A DNA stretch of 64,000 nt from Campylobacter concisus (GCF_003048675.2 NZ_CP060707.1:62001-126000), one strand, 5' to 3'; positions 1 through 8,475 are shown, counted from the stretch's first letter. Made by a program: numbers and translations. Notes: a model not told the origin generated them from the letters alone.

Positions 1-500
1 GCGCACTCATCGCTATTTTTGGGCTTTGGCTATTAAGTGGCGCCACGCTCGCACTTGGGGCTGGAGAGGCACTAGCGCTTATTTGCGCGATATTTTATGC
101 GCTTTATACGACGCTAAATGGCCACTTTGTAAGAAAGAGCGAGCTTTATTTGCTTGTCTTTGTTGTCTTACTCACCGTCTCTTTGCTTTCGTTTGTTTTT
201 GCGCTTTTTCAGGGCAGTATCGTGCCAAAATTTGATAGGGAATTTTTCATAGCGATATTTATCACTACGGTGATTGGCACCATATTTTGCTACTTTGTGC
301 AAACCATCGCTCAAAGATACACGACCGCTAGCAAGGCGGCCCTATTTTTCTGCCTAGAGCCAGTCTCTGCTGGGCTAATAGGCTACTTTTTTGCTGGCGA
401 GATACTTAGTATCTGGCAAATTTTTGGAGCCATGCTCATCATCTTTGGCGTCATTTTTAGCGAATTTGGCAAGCAAATTTGCTCTAAATTTAAGCTCTAA
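1..500 (+). CDS. EamA/DMT-family permease, C-terminal part (cut by window edge)
   Basis: An open frame enters from the left edge (first full codon at base 3) and runs to the stop at 498-500, giving about 165 residues. It shows at least five hydrophobic helices and near its end the motif CLEPVSAGLIGYFFAGE, typical of the second EamA repeat of drug/metabolite exporters. Many proteins of this family export amino acids or small metabolites across the inner membrane; the substrate here cannot be told. An internal ATG at 150 is not the true start, because the hydrophobic frame continues upstream of it. It converges with the methyltransferase gene, overlapping by 4 bases. Confidence 0.8.
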   Translation, partial: ALIAIFGLWLLSGATLALGAGEALALICAIFYALYTTLNGHFVRKSELYLLVFVVLLTVSLLSFVFALFQGSIVPKFDREFFIAIFITTVIGTIFCYFVQTIAQRYTTASKAALFFCLEPVSAGLIGYFFAGEILSIWQIFGAMLIIFGVIFSEFGKQICSKFKL

Positions 501-1222
501 AAGACAAAAAGCTTCATTTGAGAGTCTATTTTCTCATCTATAAACTCGCCCTCAAATCTCTCTTTTAACATCGCTAAAACCGTCTTTTCATCGTAGTTTT
601 TAGCTCCGTTTATCTCAAGGTGCCAGCAGATATTTTCAGCTGCTTCTTGCACGCTTCGTCTAGCGATCCTAGTTTCGTTTAAAATTTGACTCTTATAAGC
701 GATGCCTTGCTCGTTTAGCCACGCTTCAAGCCTATCTACGACGTTTTTTTGAGAGAGCACGCGGCCAAATTTTTCAAAAAATGGCTCAAGTAGATCAGAG
801 CTTCTAGGCTTGTCCCAGCCAAGATAGAGCTTTTGCTTGGCGCAGTTTTGAAATTTAGCAAAATCTTCATCGCTCGCAATGGCTGGGCTCATCGTGCAAA
901 TGGCGATATCAAAGAGCCTTGCTGGCTTAAATTCTCTCCAAGAGCAAACCTCGCTGGTTAAATTTGTCATGCCAAATCTCTTTGCGTCCTCATTTAAAAT
1001 TTCTATCATCTTTTCTGAGCTATCGATGCCTGTTATATGCTTAGCCGTTTTTGATAAAAATATGCTCCAAACGCCCGTGCCGCAGCCGATATCAAGGATA
1101 TCTTTGCCACTAAAATCAACTCCCCAAGCCAAGGCTTTACCAAAAATTTGCTGCTGGATAGCGCTGATCTTGCCGTCAAATCTTTGGTAGTTTGACGCCT
1201 TTTTATCCCATAAATTTTGCAT
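497..1222 (-). CDS. Class I SAM-dependent methyltransferase
   Basis: A cytoplasmic protein of 241 residues. Motif I is DILDIGCGTGVW at about residues 41-52, and the acidic residue that binds the SAM ribose is in GIDSSEKM at about 66-73, so the Rossmann-type SAM fold is clear. The C-terminal half has no motif that I can link to a substrate. The ATG at 1222 is preceded by a good AAGGAG ribosome site. It stands alone: the thioesterase gene is divergent and the permease convergent. The substrate is unknown; a small-molecule methyltransferase is the usual annotation for such proteins. Confidence 0.8.
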   Translation of the reverse strand: MQNLWDKKASNYQRFDGKISAIQQQIFGKALAWGVDFSGKDILDIGCGTGVWSIFLSKTAKHITGIDSSEKMIEILNEDAKRFGMTNLTSEVCSWREFKPARLFDIAICTMSPAIASDEDFAKFQNCAKQKLYLGWDKPRSSDLLEPFFEKFGRVLSQKNVVDRLEAWLNEQGIAYKSQILNETRIARRSVQEAAENICWHLEINGAKNYDEKTVLAMLKERFEGEFIDEKIDSQMKLFVF

Positions 1223-1242
1223 TTTAGCTCCTTATTTTTGGT

Positions 1243-1248
1243 TATAAT
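1243..1248 (+). promoter_or_regulatory. -10 box (TATAAT) of the thioesterase gene
   Basis: The sequence GGTTATAATTTTAG lies 20 bases before the ATG of the thioesterase gene. A perfect TATAAT without a -35 box is the usual housekeeping promoter form in Campylobacter. It predicts a very short leader. Confidence 0.55.
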
Positions 1249-1268
1249 TTTAGCAAAAAAGGTCAAAA

Positions 1269-1661
1269 ATGAGAGATTTTATATATCACGTCACCATTCC
1301 ACCACAAGCCATCGACATGCACGGTCACATGAATAATGTCTATTATTTTACACTTATGCAAGAGGCTGCATTTGCCCACTCCGCCGCTGTTGGCGACACT
1401 GTTGAGGCGCAGTATAAAAGGGGTGAAATTTGGCTCATTAGAAAAAATGAAGCAAAATATATAAAAAGCGCAAAGCTGATGGATAAGATAGAAATTTACA
1501 CCTACACGCAGACTGAGGGCAAGGCGACATCTTGCAGATATTTCGAGTTTAAAAAAGATGGCGAGCTAATAGCAACTGGCAAGACGGAATTTGTCTATAT
1601 CGATCTAAAGACAAACCGCCCAAAAGCTATCCCAGCTGAGATCATCGCGCTTTACTCGTGA
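1269..1661 (+). CDS. Acyl-CoA thioesterase of the hotdog (4HBT/YbgC-like) family
   Basis: A 130-residue single-domain hotdog protein. The segment IDMHGHMNNVYYFTLMQEA (about residues 15-33) matches the family signature D-x-x-G-H-x-N-N, which places the catalytic region before the long helix. It is expected to hydrolyse acyl-CoA thioesters in the cytoplasm; chain-length preference cannot be read from the sequence. It has its own TATAAT promoter, and its last ten bases overlap the convergent Fur-family gene. Confidence 0.78.
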   Translation: MRDFIYHVTIPPQAIDMHGHMNNVYYFTLMQEAAFAHSAAVGDTVEAQYKRGEIWLIRKNEAKYIKSAKLMDKIEIYTYTQTEGKATSCRYFEFKKDGELIATGKTEFVYIDLKTNRPKAIPAEIIALYS

Positions 1662-2011
1662 CCGCATTCGTCGCAAACGCCCTTTATCACGGCACTTTTT
1701 ATATTTTTAGCGACGTTTAGGTGGGGCATATCGATGTTTGTTACTTTGTGGCAGACGTCGCAGATGAAGTAGGCTTTGGCTTCGTTTGCTAGCTCGTAGT
1801 AGCTCTTGTGGTTGTTTTCGGTTTTTATGACGAGATTTTCCTTCTCAAAAATTTCCATACTTCTATAAAAGGTCGTCTTGTTTGCGTCAAGAATTTGCAA
1901 AATTTCGTCGTAGCTTAGCGGTGCTTTGGCGTTTTGTAAAATTTCAACAAGCTTTATGCGAAGCGTCGTGGCCTTGATATTGTGCTCTTCTAAGAAATTT
2001 CTCGCGTTCAT
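1652..2011 (-). CDS. Fur-family metalloregulator, Zur-like
   Basis: A 119-residue protein with an N-terminal winged helix (ATTLRIKLVEILQNA, then LSYDEILQILD and NKTTFYRSMEIFEKENLV) and a short dimerisation domain. Two CxxC pairs, CDVC near residue 89 and CDEC near residue 114, form the structural zinc site seen in many Fur proteins. It is shorter than a typical Fur (about 150) and is divergent from the zinc-uptake operon, so I infer that it is the zinc sensor of that operon. A PerR or Fur role is not excluded. No other gene is co-transcribed with it. Confidence 0.75.
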   Translation of the reverse strand: MNARNFLEEHNIKATTLRIKLVEILQNAKAPLSYDEILQILDANKTTFYRSMEIFEKENLVIKTENNHKSYYELANEAKAYFICDVCHKVTNIDMPHLNVAKNIKSAVIKGVCDECGHE

Positions 2012-2102
2012 CTTTGCCCTTTTTATTTTTCGTATATTAACGCTAAAAGATTTAAACTATATTTAAAAGAAAAGGCTAAATTTAGGCTTTTGAACTTTAA
2101 GT

Positions 2103-2117
2103 TGCAACCAAGTTGCA
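2103..2117. promoter_or_regulatory. Putative Zur operator: TGCAAC-N3-GTTGCA
   Basis: A perfect six-base inverted repeat with a 3-base spacer lies 41 bases before the znuA start codon, between znuA and the divergent Fur-family gene. The left arm is also part of a self-complementary GTTGCAAC at 2101-2108, so AAGTTGCA is repeated directly as well. Fur-family proteins bind such palindromes. Its function as an operator is inference. Confidence 0.45.
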
Positions 2118-2157
2118 TTTTGCTAAACTTCGCAATTATTTTTTTAAAGGAGAGATA

Positions 2158-3093
2158 ATGAGAAAAATTATCGTTTTTTTAGCTGTTTGTGCTTTGTCTC
2201 TTTTTGCAAAGCCGGTTGTGACTACTAGCATACTGCCAACGAAATTTTTCGTCGAGCAGATCGCTGGAGATACGCTAGATGTAAATGCGATGGTTGGCAA
2301 AGGGGCTGATCCGCACACCTACGAGCCAAAACCAAAGCAGATGAAGGAGCTTGAAAAGAGCGAGCTTTACTTTGCTATCGGCATCGAGTTTGAGGATGCG
2401 TGGCTTGATCGCTTCTCAAAGACATTTAAAAATTTACGCATCGTAAAGACGCAGGAAGGCATCGAAAAGATCGCTATGAGCGAGGAGCATGAACATGAAG
2501 AGCACCACGAGCACAAGCATGAGGGCGAACATAAACATGAGCACCACGACCATGGCGCTCACAAACACCATGACCATGAGGGAGAGCATGAGCACCATCA
2601 CCACCACGACGGCCTTGATCCACACATCTGGCTTGACCCTATCTTGGTAAAAACTCAAGCTGATAACATCGCAAAGGCGCTAATAGAGAAATTCCCGCAA
2701 AATGCAAAGCTTTATGAGGAGAATTTGGCTAAATTTAAAGCTAGCCTTGACGAGCTTGATGGCTTTATCAAAAATGAGCTAAAAGATATCAAAACTCGCG
2801 AATTTATCGTATATCACCCATCTTGGGGCTACTTTGCAAAGCGCTATGATTTAGAGCAAATAGCCATTGAAATAGAGGGCAAAGAGCCAAAGCCAGCTGA
2901 GCTAAAAGAGCTTATAGAAGAGGCAAAAGAGCACGGTGTAAAGGTCATTTTCGTAGCTCCACAGTTTCCAACAAAGGCTGCAAATTTGATTGCAAAAGAG
3001 ACTGGCTCAAAGGTCGTCATGATAGATCAGTTGCCTGAAAACTGGCTAGCTGAGATGAAAAAAACGGCTGAAATTTTCGCAAAAAGTCTATAG
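2158..3093 (+). CDS. znuA: Zinc ABC transporter periplasmic binding protein ZnuA
   Basis: A 311-residue protein. I start it at the ATG at 2158, behind AAAGGAGAG; an in-frame upstream ATG at 2113 has no ribosome site and would bury the signal peptide. The signal peptide is MRKIIVFLAVCALSLFAKP. Zinc-ligand positions of the cluster A-I family are visible: GADPHTYEP, GLDPHIWLDP, YHPSWGYFA. Between the first two sits a His/Glu-rich loop (bases about 2490-2610), the zinc-scavenging loop typical of ZnuA. It is the first gene of an operon with the NicO fusion, znuC and znuB, and probably Zur-controlled. Confidence 0.92.
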   Translation: MRKIIVFLAVCALSLFAKPVVTTSILPTKFFVEQIAGDTLDVNAMVGKGADPHTYEPKPKQMKELEKSELYFAIGIEFEDAWLDRFSKTFKNLRIVKTQEGIEKIAMSEEHEHEEHHEHKHEGEHKHEHHDHGAHKHHDHEGEHEHHHHHDGLDPHIWLDPILVKTQADNIAKALIEKFPQNAKLYEENLAKFKASLDELDGFIKNELKDIKTREFIVYHPSWGYFAKRYDLEQIAIEIEGKEPKPAELKELIEEAKEHGVKVIFVAPQFPTKAANLIAKETGSKVVMIDQLPENWLAEMKKTAEIFAKSL

Positions 3094-3095
3094 AA

Positions 3096-4589
3096 ATGTT
3101 AGCACGCCTGATCGTCATTTGCCTACTAGCCATAAATGCCTTCGGGTGTGCTCTATGCTCGCTTTATAGCCCAACAGCTCACGTTAGCGCGAAATTCGTC
3201 GCACACGAAAATAACATCACTCAGATAGCTTTTACTTGGACCTTTTCGCAAAATTTCTCAGATCTTATGAAGCAAAATTTTGACCTCAATCAAGATGAAA
3301 AGATAGACGAAAAAGAGCTTAGAAAGATCCGCTTAAATTTGCTAGACTACCTCGTGCCAAGGCACTATTTGACGGATATTGAGTATTATTACAAGGATGA
3401 AAACGCCACTAAAATAGAGCCAAATTTAAATGAATACAAGCTCTACTTTGACGAGGGCAGGCTTAAATTTGACGTGAGTTTTAAAACAAATTTAGTGGTC
3501 GCTGACGGACTTGTCGTGTCGGTTGATATGGAGGATAAAGAGGGCTATTTTAACTTCAAATTTACGCAAAATAACGCATTTTTGGTGGGTGAAAGCTTCT
3601 GGGCGATACCAAATTCAAACTCAAATTTGATATTTTTTACATTTTCAAGCAAAGAAGCGGCCAAAGCTCACAACGAGAAGCCAGCGCTTAAAGAACTGCT
3701 AAAAGAGCCAGTAGTAGGCGCGAGCGATGAGAATTTAAGCCAGATAGACAAGATCGATGAGGCTAAATTTGACATCGTCTCAAAAACTAGCCTAAGCTTG
3801 CTTGATAGGCTAAAGCAAATTTTAAGAAGCGTGGATTACAAAAGTCCGCTTGCGCTGCTGTTTTTGGCGTTCATCTCATTTGGCTATGGCTTCTTGCACG
3901 CTGCAGGCGCAGGCCATGGCAAGGTGCTAACAAGCTCATATTTTGCCGCAACTGGAGGCAGCTACAAAAGGGCGTTTTTATTTGCACTAAAGATCGGCTT
4001 TTTGCACGTTGTGGGCGCATTTGTCTTTGTCTTTGCTAGCTTTTTGCTGCTTCGTGAAGTAAGCAGCGACCTCACAAAGGACACAGCTAGCATAACGACT
4101 GCATTTTCTGGCGTCGTGATTTTTTTTGTGGCGATTTTTATGCTTGTTAAAAAGATCAAATTTTACCTTTCAAACAAAAATGAGACTAAATTTTATATTT
4201 TTAGATCAAATCTAAGCCAAAATTTGAGTAAAAATACAAAATTTAAAAGTGATTGTGGCTGTCAAATTTGCTCAACCAAAAAACCAAAGAGTAAAGAGGA
4301 GTGGCTAGTAGCGGCCGCTGCGGCTCTTGTGCCCTGTCCTGGCACGATCTTAGTCTTTGTGCTGGCAAATGAGATAGGTAGCTACTTTGCAGGCGTGATA
4401 AGTGGCCTGTTTATGGCACTTGGCATGAGTGTGGTGATATTTGTAGCGGCAGTTTTTGGCTCCAAGATCAGCACGAACATTAAGCTAAAAAAGTTTAAAA
4501 TCTACGCAGAATTTGCAGCCCTTGGCATCATGCTTTGGCTTGGACTTTTCATTTTTGTCACGACATTTACGCAAAAGAGTCTGTTTTGA
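3096..4589 (+). CDS. DUF1007-NicO fusion membrane protein (nickel/cobalt exporter-like) in the zinc operon
   Basis: A 497-residue protein starting 2 bases after the znuA stop. A signal-like N-terminus (1-20) leads into a periplasmic DUF1007-type domain holding a canonical EF-hand loop, DLNQDEKIDEKE, at residues 63-74. From about residue 250 it is a NicO-type permease with the metal motif HAAGAGHGK (268-276) and six or so helices. A Cys-rich loop, CGCQIC at 387-392, sits before the last helices. NicO proteins move Ni or Co ions. Its place inside a zinc-uptake operon suggests a linked metal-handling role, perhaps zinc itself, which is inference. Its stop overlaps the znuC start (TTGA). Confidence 0.8.
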   Translation: MLARLIVICLLAINAFGCALCSLYSPTAHVSAKFVAHENNITQIAFTWTFSQNFSDLMKQNFDLNQDEKIDEKELRKIRLNLLDYLVPRHYLTDIEYYYKDENATKIEPNLNEYKLYFDEGRLKFDVSFKTNLVVADGLVVSVDMEDKEGYFNFKFTQNNAFLVGESFWAIPNSNSNLIFFTFSSKEAAKAHNEKPALKELLKEPVVGASDENLSQIDKIDEAKFDIVSKTSLSLLDRLKQILRSVDYKSPLALLFLAFISFGYGFLHAAGAGHGKVLTSSYFAATGGSYKRAFLFALKIGFLHVVGAFVFVFASFLLLREVSSDLTKDTASITTAFSGVVIFFVAIFMLVKKIKFYLSNKNETKFYIFRSNLSQNLSKNTKFKSDCGCQICSTKKPKSKEEWLVAAAAALVPCPGTILVFVLANEIGSYFAGVISGLFMALGMSVVIFVAAVFGSKISTNIKLKKFKIYAEFAALGIMLWLGLFIFVTTFTQKSLF

Positions 4590-5368
4590 AAGATATTATA
4601 AAAATTAGAAATTTAAACTTTAGCTACGATAAACAAGTCGTTTTAGAGGATATAAATTTAGACTATAGTAGCGACGAGTTTTTAGCGATAATCGGTCCAA
4701 ATGGCGGGGGCAAAAGCACGCTTTTAAAGCTCATTTTGGGTCTGCTTAAGCCTCAAAGCGGCGAGATCAAGCTCTTTGGCAAAGAGCCAAGCGATGTAAG
4801 TAAATTTATAGGCTATGTGCCGCAAAATTTCCTCTCAAATCAAAGCTTTCCGATGATGGTTTTAGAAGTCGTTTTAATGGGGCTAATCGATAAAAAAATC
4901 TTTGGCTTTTACTCAAAAGATGAAAAAGCTCTAGCGCTAAGTGCCCTTGAAAAGGTCGGCATGAGCGAGTTTGCAAACGCGAGGATCGGCGAGCTAAGTG
5001 GCGGTCAAAGGCAGCGCGTCTATATCGCTAGAGCGCTTTGTGCAAATGCAAAAGTGCTCATCCTAGACGAGCCAACAGCTAGCATCGACACGAAAGGGCA
5101 GGCTGAAATTTATGAAATTTTAAAGGGCATAAATGCAAATGGCGTTGGCGTAGTTTTAGTTAGTCACGACCTAAATATCGTGCTAAATTACGCTACAAAG
5201 ATCGCTTACGTGAGTAAAAATTTACACATTCATAAAACGCATGAAAACCTTGCAAAGAGGGAATTTATCGAGCATTTAGCTAGAACGCATAGCCATTTTT
5301 GTGATGTTGAGATCGCACTTGGCGAGTGTGGCTGCGAAAAAACAAAGAGCAATGTTTTTAAATTTTAA
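4586..5368 (+). CDS. znuC: Zinc ABC transporter ATP-binding protein ZnuC
   Basis: A 260-residue cytoplasmic ATPase. I choose the TTG at 4586, which overlaps the preceding stop as TTGA; an ATG at 4535 lies deep in the previous gene and gives a nonsense N-terminus. Walker A is GPNGGGKST (37-45), the signature LSGGQRQR (137-144), Walker B VLILDEPTA (157-165) and the switch His in LVSHD. The C-terminal tail is unusual: HSHFC followed by GECGC within the last 30 residues, a likely metal-binding end that echoes the CGC motif of the preceding permease. It energises uptake together with ZnuB. Confidence 0.9.
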   Translation: MKDIIKIRNLNFSYDKQVVLEDINLDYSSDEFLAIIGPNGGGKSTLLKLILGLLKPQSGEIKLFGKEPSDVSKFIGYVPQNFLSNQSFPMMVLEVVLMGLIDKKIFGFYSKDEKALALSALEKVGMSEFANARIGELSGGQRQRVYIARALCANAKVLILDEPTASIDTKGQAEIYEILKGINANGVGVVLVSHDLNIVLNYATKIAYVSKNLHIHKTHENLAKREFIEHLARTHSHFCDVEIALGECGCEKTKSNVFKF

Positions 5369-5377
5369 AGAGAGAAA

Positions 5378-6184
5378 ATGAGTGAAATTTTAGAGTTAAA
5401 TTTTATGCAAAATGCCTTTATTGCGAGCATTTTAGTAAGCATAATATGCGGCATGATAGGCTCGCTTGTGGTGATAAACAATATGACTTTCATCGCTGGA
5501 GGCATCGCACACGGCGCGTATGGCGGCATAGGGCTTGCCTTTTTCTTCTCACTCGAGCCACTTTTTGGTGCGAGTATATTTTCACTATTTTTAGCACTCA
5601 TAATAGCCACGATCACGCTAAAAGATAAGACAAACATCGACTCCGTAATAGGCGCTATTTGGGCGATTGGCATGGCGATTGGTATCATTTTCATCGACCT
5701 CACTCCTGGCTATAACGCTGATCTTATGAGCTATCTTTTTGGTTCGATCCTTGCAGTTAGCGGCACAGATATTATCTTTATGAGCGTTTTAGACCTCTTG
5801 TTTTTGGCGCTCATCGCACTTTTTTACCGCCAGTTTGTGGCGATCAGCTTTGATGCGGAGTTTGCAAAACTTCGCGGGGTAAATACCACTTTTTTTCACT
5901 ATCTGCTAGTTTGCATGATGGCGCTTTGCGTGGTGGCTACGATCCGCGTGGTGGGGCTAATACTTGTCATCGCACTACTTACCATACCGCCTTATATAGC
6001 GCAAATTTTTGCCAAAAGGCTGGGGCTCATGATGCTTATCTCAACCATTTTTTCTATCATTTTTTGCTTTATCGGCCTTGTGATCAGCTTTTATTACAAC
6101 CTCACAGGTGGAGCTAGTATCATCTTGGTCGCCTCACTTTGCTTTTTTGCATTTAGCTTTAAATTTAAAAGCTTGCGCTCGTAG
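5378..6184 (+). CDS. znuB: Zinc ABC transporter permease ZnuB
   Basis: A 268-residue ABC-3 family permease with about eight membrane segments. The segment INNMTFIAGGIAHGAYGGIG is the family's conserved coupling region, and the end of the protein is strongly hydrophobic. It starts at the ATG at 5378, 9 bases after the znuC stop with an AGAGAGAAA ribosome site. It completes the ZnuABC set. Its last 20 bases overlap the 3' end of the convergent MATE gene. Confidence 0.9.
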   Translation: MSEILELNFMQNAFIASILVSIICGMIGSLVVINNMTFIAGGIAHGAYGGIGLAFFFSLEPLFGASIFSLFLALIIATITLKDKTNIDSVIGAIWAIGMAIGIIFIDLTPGYNADLMSYLFGSILAVSGTDIIFMSVLDLLFLALIALFYRQFVAISFDAEFAKLRGVNTTFFHYLLVCMMALCVVATIRVVGLILVIALLTIPPYIAQIFAKRLGLMMLISTIFSIIFCFIGLVISFYYNLTGGASIILVASLCFFAFSFKFKSLRS

Positions 6185-7496
6185 CTCTTTTTAACCTAAA
6201 AAGCGTCCAAGCCAAAAAGCAAATCGCCGTAAAATAGACGCTAAAAAAGAGCGCTAGCCACATAAATTTGATCTCAAGTCCTAGACAAAAGACTACCATG
6301 TAAAAGAGCGAGCATTGAAGCACGAGCTGTCTAAAGCCATTTAGCAAAAAGATCGCCACTGGGCGTTTTATCGCTTGTAGTGTGCTGCCTGAGATGTTTA
6401 TCGTGCCGTAAGCCATGTAGGCAAGTGAGTTGATGCCAAGGTAGAGCTTTGCCACTTCTAGCACGGCTGGTGTGCTGTCAAAGAGCTTGATCGCGCTCTC
6501 GCCAAAAAGCCTGATGAAGATGTAGGCAAAGGCGCAGTAGATGAGCAAAAAAATAAGCGATAGTTTGTAGCACTGCATCGCTCTTTGAAAGCTCTTAGCG
6601 CCGTAGTTTCTTGAGATGATGCTAAGCACTCCTGCTGCCATGCCGATGGTTGGAAGCACTAAAATTTGCTCGATCCTTAAGGCTATGCCATAACCTGCCA
6701 CTGCATTGACGCCGTAAAAGCTTACAAATTTTAAAAGCACGAGCGAGCCAAGTGACATTGAAAGGTAGTTTAGACAAGCTGGCAAGGCTTGCTTTAGTAT
6801 CTTTGCCCAGACGGTTAAATTTGGCACGAAGTAGCCTAAATTTCTAGGCTCTATCATCTTGCTTTTTTTGACTTTAAAAAAGAGATAGATCATGCCTAAA
6901 AACTGCACGCTAGCCGTTGCTAGAGCAAGACCTTTTACACCAAGAGCAAAGATAAAAGCAAAAAGATAGCAAAAAAATGCGTTGATAAAAAGGCCGCAAA
7001 ATAGCCAGTTGCGGTAGCTTTTAGTATCGCCAAGTGCGACTAGAACGCCATTAAGCGATTTTATAAGCAAGAAAAATGGAGCCGCAAGAAAGATGACGCC
7101 AGCGTAGTCAAGTGCTTCTTTGATGTAGTGATGATCAGCACCTAAAATGACTAGTAAATTTGGCGCTAGCAAGTAGCCACAAAGCCCCATAGATAAGGCA
7201 AAAAGAAGAACAAAAACGATGCCATTTGCCGCATAAAGTTTAGCCATTTTTGGTTTGTTTGCGCCTAGGCTGTTGCCTATTAGCGCGGTGAGTGCCGAGC
7301 CAAAGCCAAGACCGATGCCTACGACACTTAGATAGAGCAAAAAGCTCATCGCCATGCCAGCAACTGCAAGGGTAGAAATTTTAGCGGCAAAAAATGTGCC
7401 AGTGACGTTGTAAAGCGTGTTAAACATCATGCCCACGCCAGCTGGCAGCGAGAGCGAGATGATTAGTTTATTTAGCGGGTCTTTTAGTAGGTCCAA
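6165..7496 (-). CDS. MATE-family multidrug efflux transporter
   Basis: A 443-residue polytopic protein with the two MATE repeats; features such as LSLPAGVGMMFNTLYNVTGTFFAAKIS near the start and GAAAG-type glycines in the first half (GFGSALTALIGNSLGAN) fit a Na+ or H+ driven exporter. The start is a TTG at 7496 preceded by AAGAAG. It is a lone gene, convergent with znuB. Substrate is unknown. A second MATE gene at 45-46 kb is frameshifted, so this is the only intact one in the window. Confidence 0.85.
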   Translation of the reverse strand: MDLLKDPLNKLIISLSLPAGVGMMFNTLYNVTGTFFAAKISTLAVAGMAMSFLLYLSVVGIGLGFGSALTALIGNSLGANKPKMAKLYAANGIVFVLLFALSMGLCGYLLAPNLLVILGADHHYIKEALDYAGVIFLAAPFFLLIKSLNGVLVALGDTKSYRNWLFCGLFINAFFCYLFAFIFALGVKGLALATASVQFLGMIYLFFKVKKSKMIEPRNLGYFVPNLTVWAKILKQALPACLNYLSMSLGSLVLLKFVSFYGVNAVAGYGIALRIEQILVLPTIGMAAGVLSIISRNYGAKSFQRAMQCYKLSLIFLLIYCAFAYIFIRLFGESAIKLFDSTPAVLEVAKLYLGINSLAYMAYGTINISGSTLQAIKRPVAIFLLNGFRQLVLQCSLFYMVVFCLGLEIKFMWLALFFSVYFTAICFLAWTLFRLKRATSASF

Positions 7497-7749
7497 GCTG
7501 TCTTCTTGTTAAATTTCATCTGGGCTAAGCTCTATCAAATTTCTGCCACAAATGTATAAATTTTCATTGCTTTAAATGCTCCGTTTCGCTCCACTTTGCT
7601 AAGCTTGATCCCTGCGTCTTTTGCGAGTATTTTATATCATCACGGGCGAAGGCGAGAGCTTTATATGTCGCTAGCAAAGCTCGCCTTCAAACCTATCTAA
7701 ATTTATCTTTTATGAGCCAAATTTGAAACTAAATTTTAGCTCACATTTT
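7497..7749. other. Spacer with an inverted repeat
   Basis: There is no credible gene here. The clearest structure is an inverted repeat at 7648-7688, arms GAAGGCGAG and CTCGCCTTC flanking a 23-base loop, with further pairing of AGCTTT and AAAGCT inside. It may be a transcription stop or a decayed palindromic element. The part next to terC holds that gene's probable terminator. Confidence 0.5.
7714..7742 (-). terminator. Possible terminator after terC-family gene
   Basis: On the minus strand, GAGCTAAAATTT pairs with AAATTTGGCTC across a 6-base loop, 8 bases after the stop codon. The run after the stem is A-rich rather than T-rich, so termination here is uncertain. Confidence 0.4.
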
Positions 7750-8475
7750 TTATTTTTGATCTCTTAATGCCCTTTTTCTAGCGTAGATATTTAGGCATTC
7801 AACCGCTAGTGAGAAGCCCATAGCAAAGTAGATGTAGCCTTTTGGCACATGCACGCCAAAGCCATCAAGCACGAGCGCAAATCCAACTAGCACCAAGAAT
7901 GCAAGTGCGAGCATTTTTATCGTTGGGTTGTTATCGACAAATTCAGAGATCGCCTTTGAGGCAAACATCATCACACCAACTGCGATGATGACAGCAAGTA
8001 TCATGATATCGATGTGCTGAGCCATACCAACTGCGGTGATAACGCTATCAAGCGAAAAGACTATGTCTAAAATGCCTATTTCTAGGATAGTCGCAAAAAA
8101 TCCTGGATGAGACTTGCTCTCGTGAGCCTCTTCATGCTTGCCAGTGGCGTTTGCGTGGATCTCCATTGATGATTTTACTATCAAAAATAGACCGCCTATT
8201 ATGAGCACTAGATCGCGCCCAGTGATGCTAAGCTCGCCTATGCTAAAGAGCGGCTTTGTAAGCTTCATGATCCAAAATAGCGAAAGTAGCAGGATGATCC
8301 TAGTGATCATCGCAAAGCCAAGCCCTAAAATGCGGCCTTTGCCCCTTTGCTCTGGCGGCAGTTTGCCTACTAAAATAGCGATAAATATGATGTTATCTAT
8401 GCCTAAAACTATCTCCAAGCCAGTTAGCGTAAGTAGCGATATCCACGCCTCTGGCGAACTTAACCATTCAAACAT
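7750..8475 (-). CDS. TerC-family integral membrane protein
   Basis: A 241-residue protein with about seven helices. Family motifs are plain: LEIVLGIDNIIFIAIL near residues 20-35, and EIGILDIVFSLDSVITAVGM near 133-152, each with the buried acidic residues of TerC/Alx proteins. Members of this family have been linked to tellurite resistance and to manganese export. Ribosome site AAAGGAAG. It overlaps the end of purN by 8 bases and is the last gene of the long tig-to-terC operon. Confidence 0.87.
   Translation of the reverse strand: MFEWLSSPEAWISLLTLTGLEIVLGIDNIIFIAILVGKLPPEQRGKGRILGLGFAMITRIILLLSLFWIMKLTKPLFSIGELSITGRDLVLIIGGLFLIVKSSMEIHANATGKHEEAHESKSHPGFFATILEIGILDIVFSLDSVITAVGMAQHIDIMILAVIIAVGVMMFASKAISEFVDNNPTIKMLALAFLVLVGFALVLDGFGVHVPKGYIYFAMGFSLAVECLNIYARKRALRDQK

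Noticed and set aside
2434..2658. Hydrophobic Met/Val-rich frame on the minus strand opposite znuA
   Set aside because: It is the antisense of the His-rich loop (CAC/CAT codons read as GTG/ATG) and has no ribosome site.
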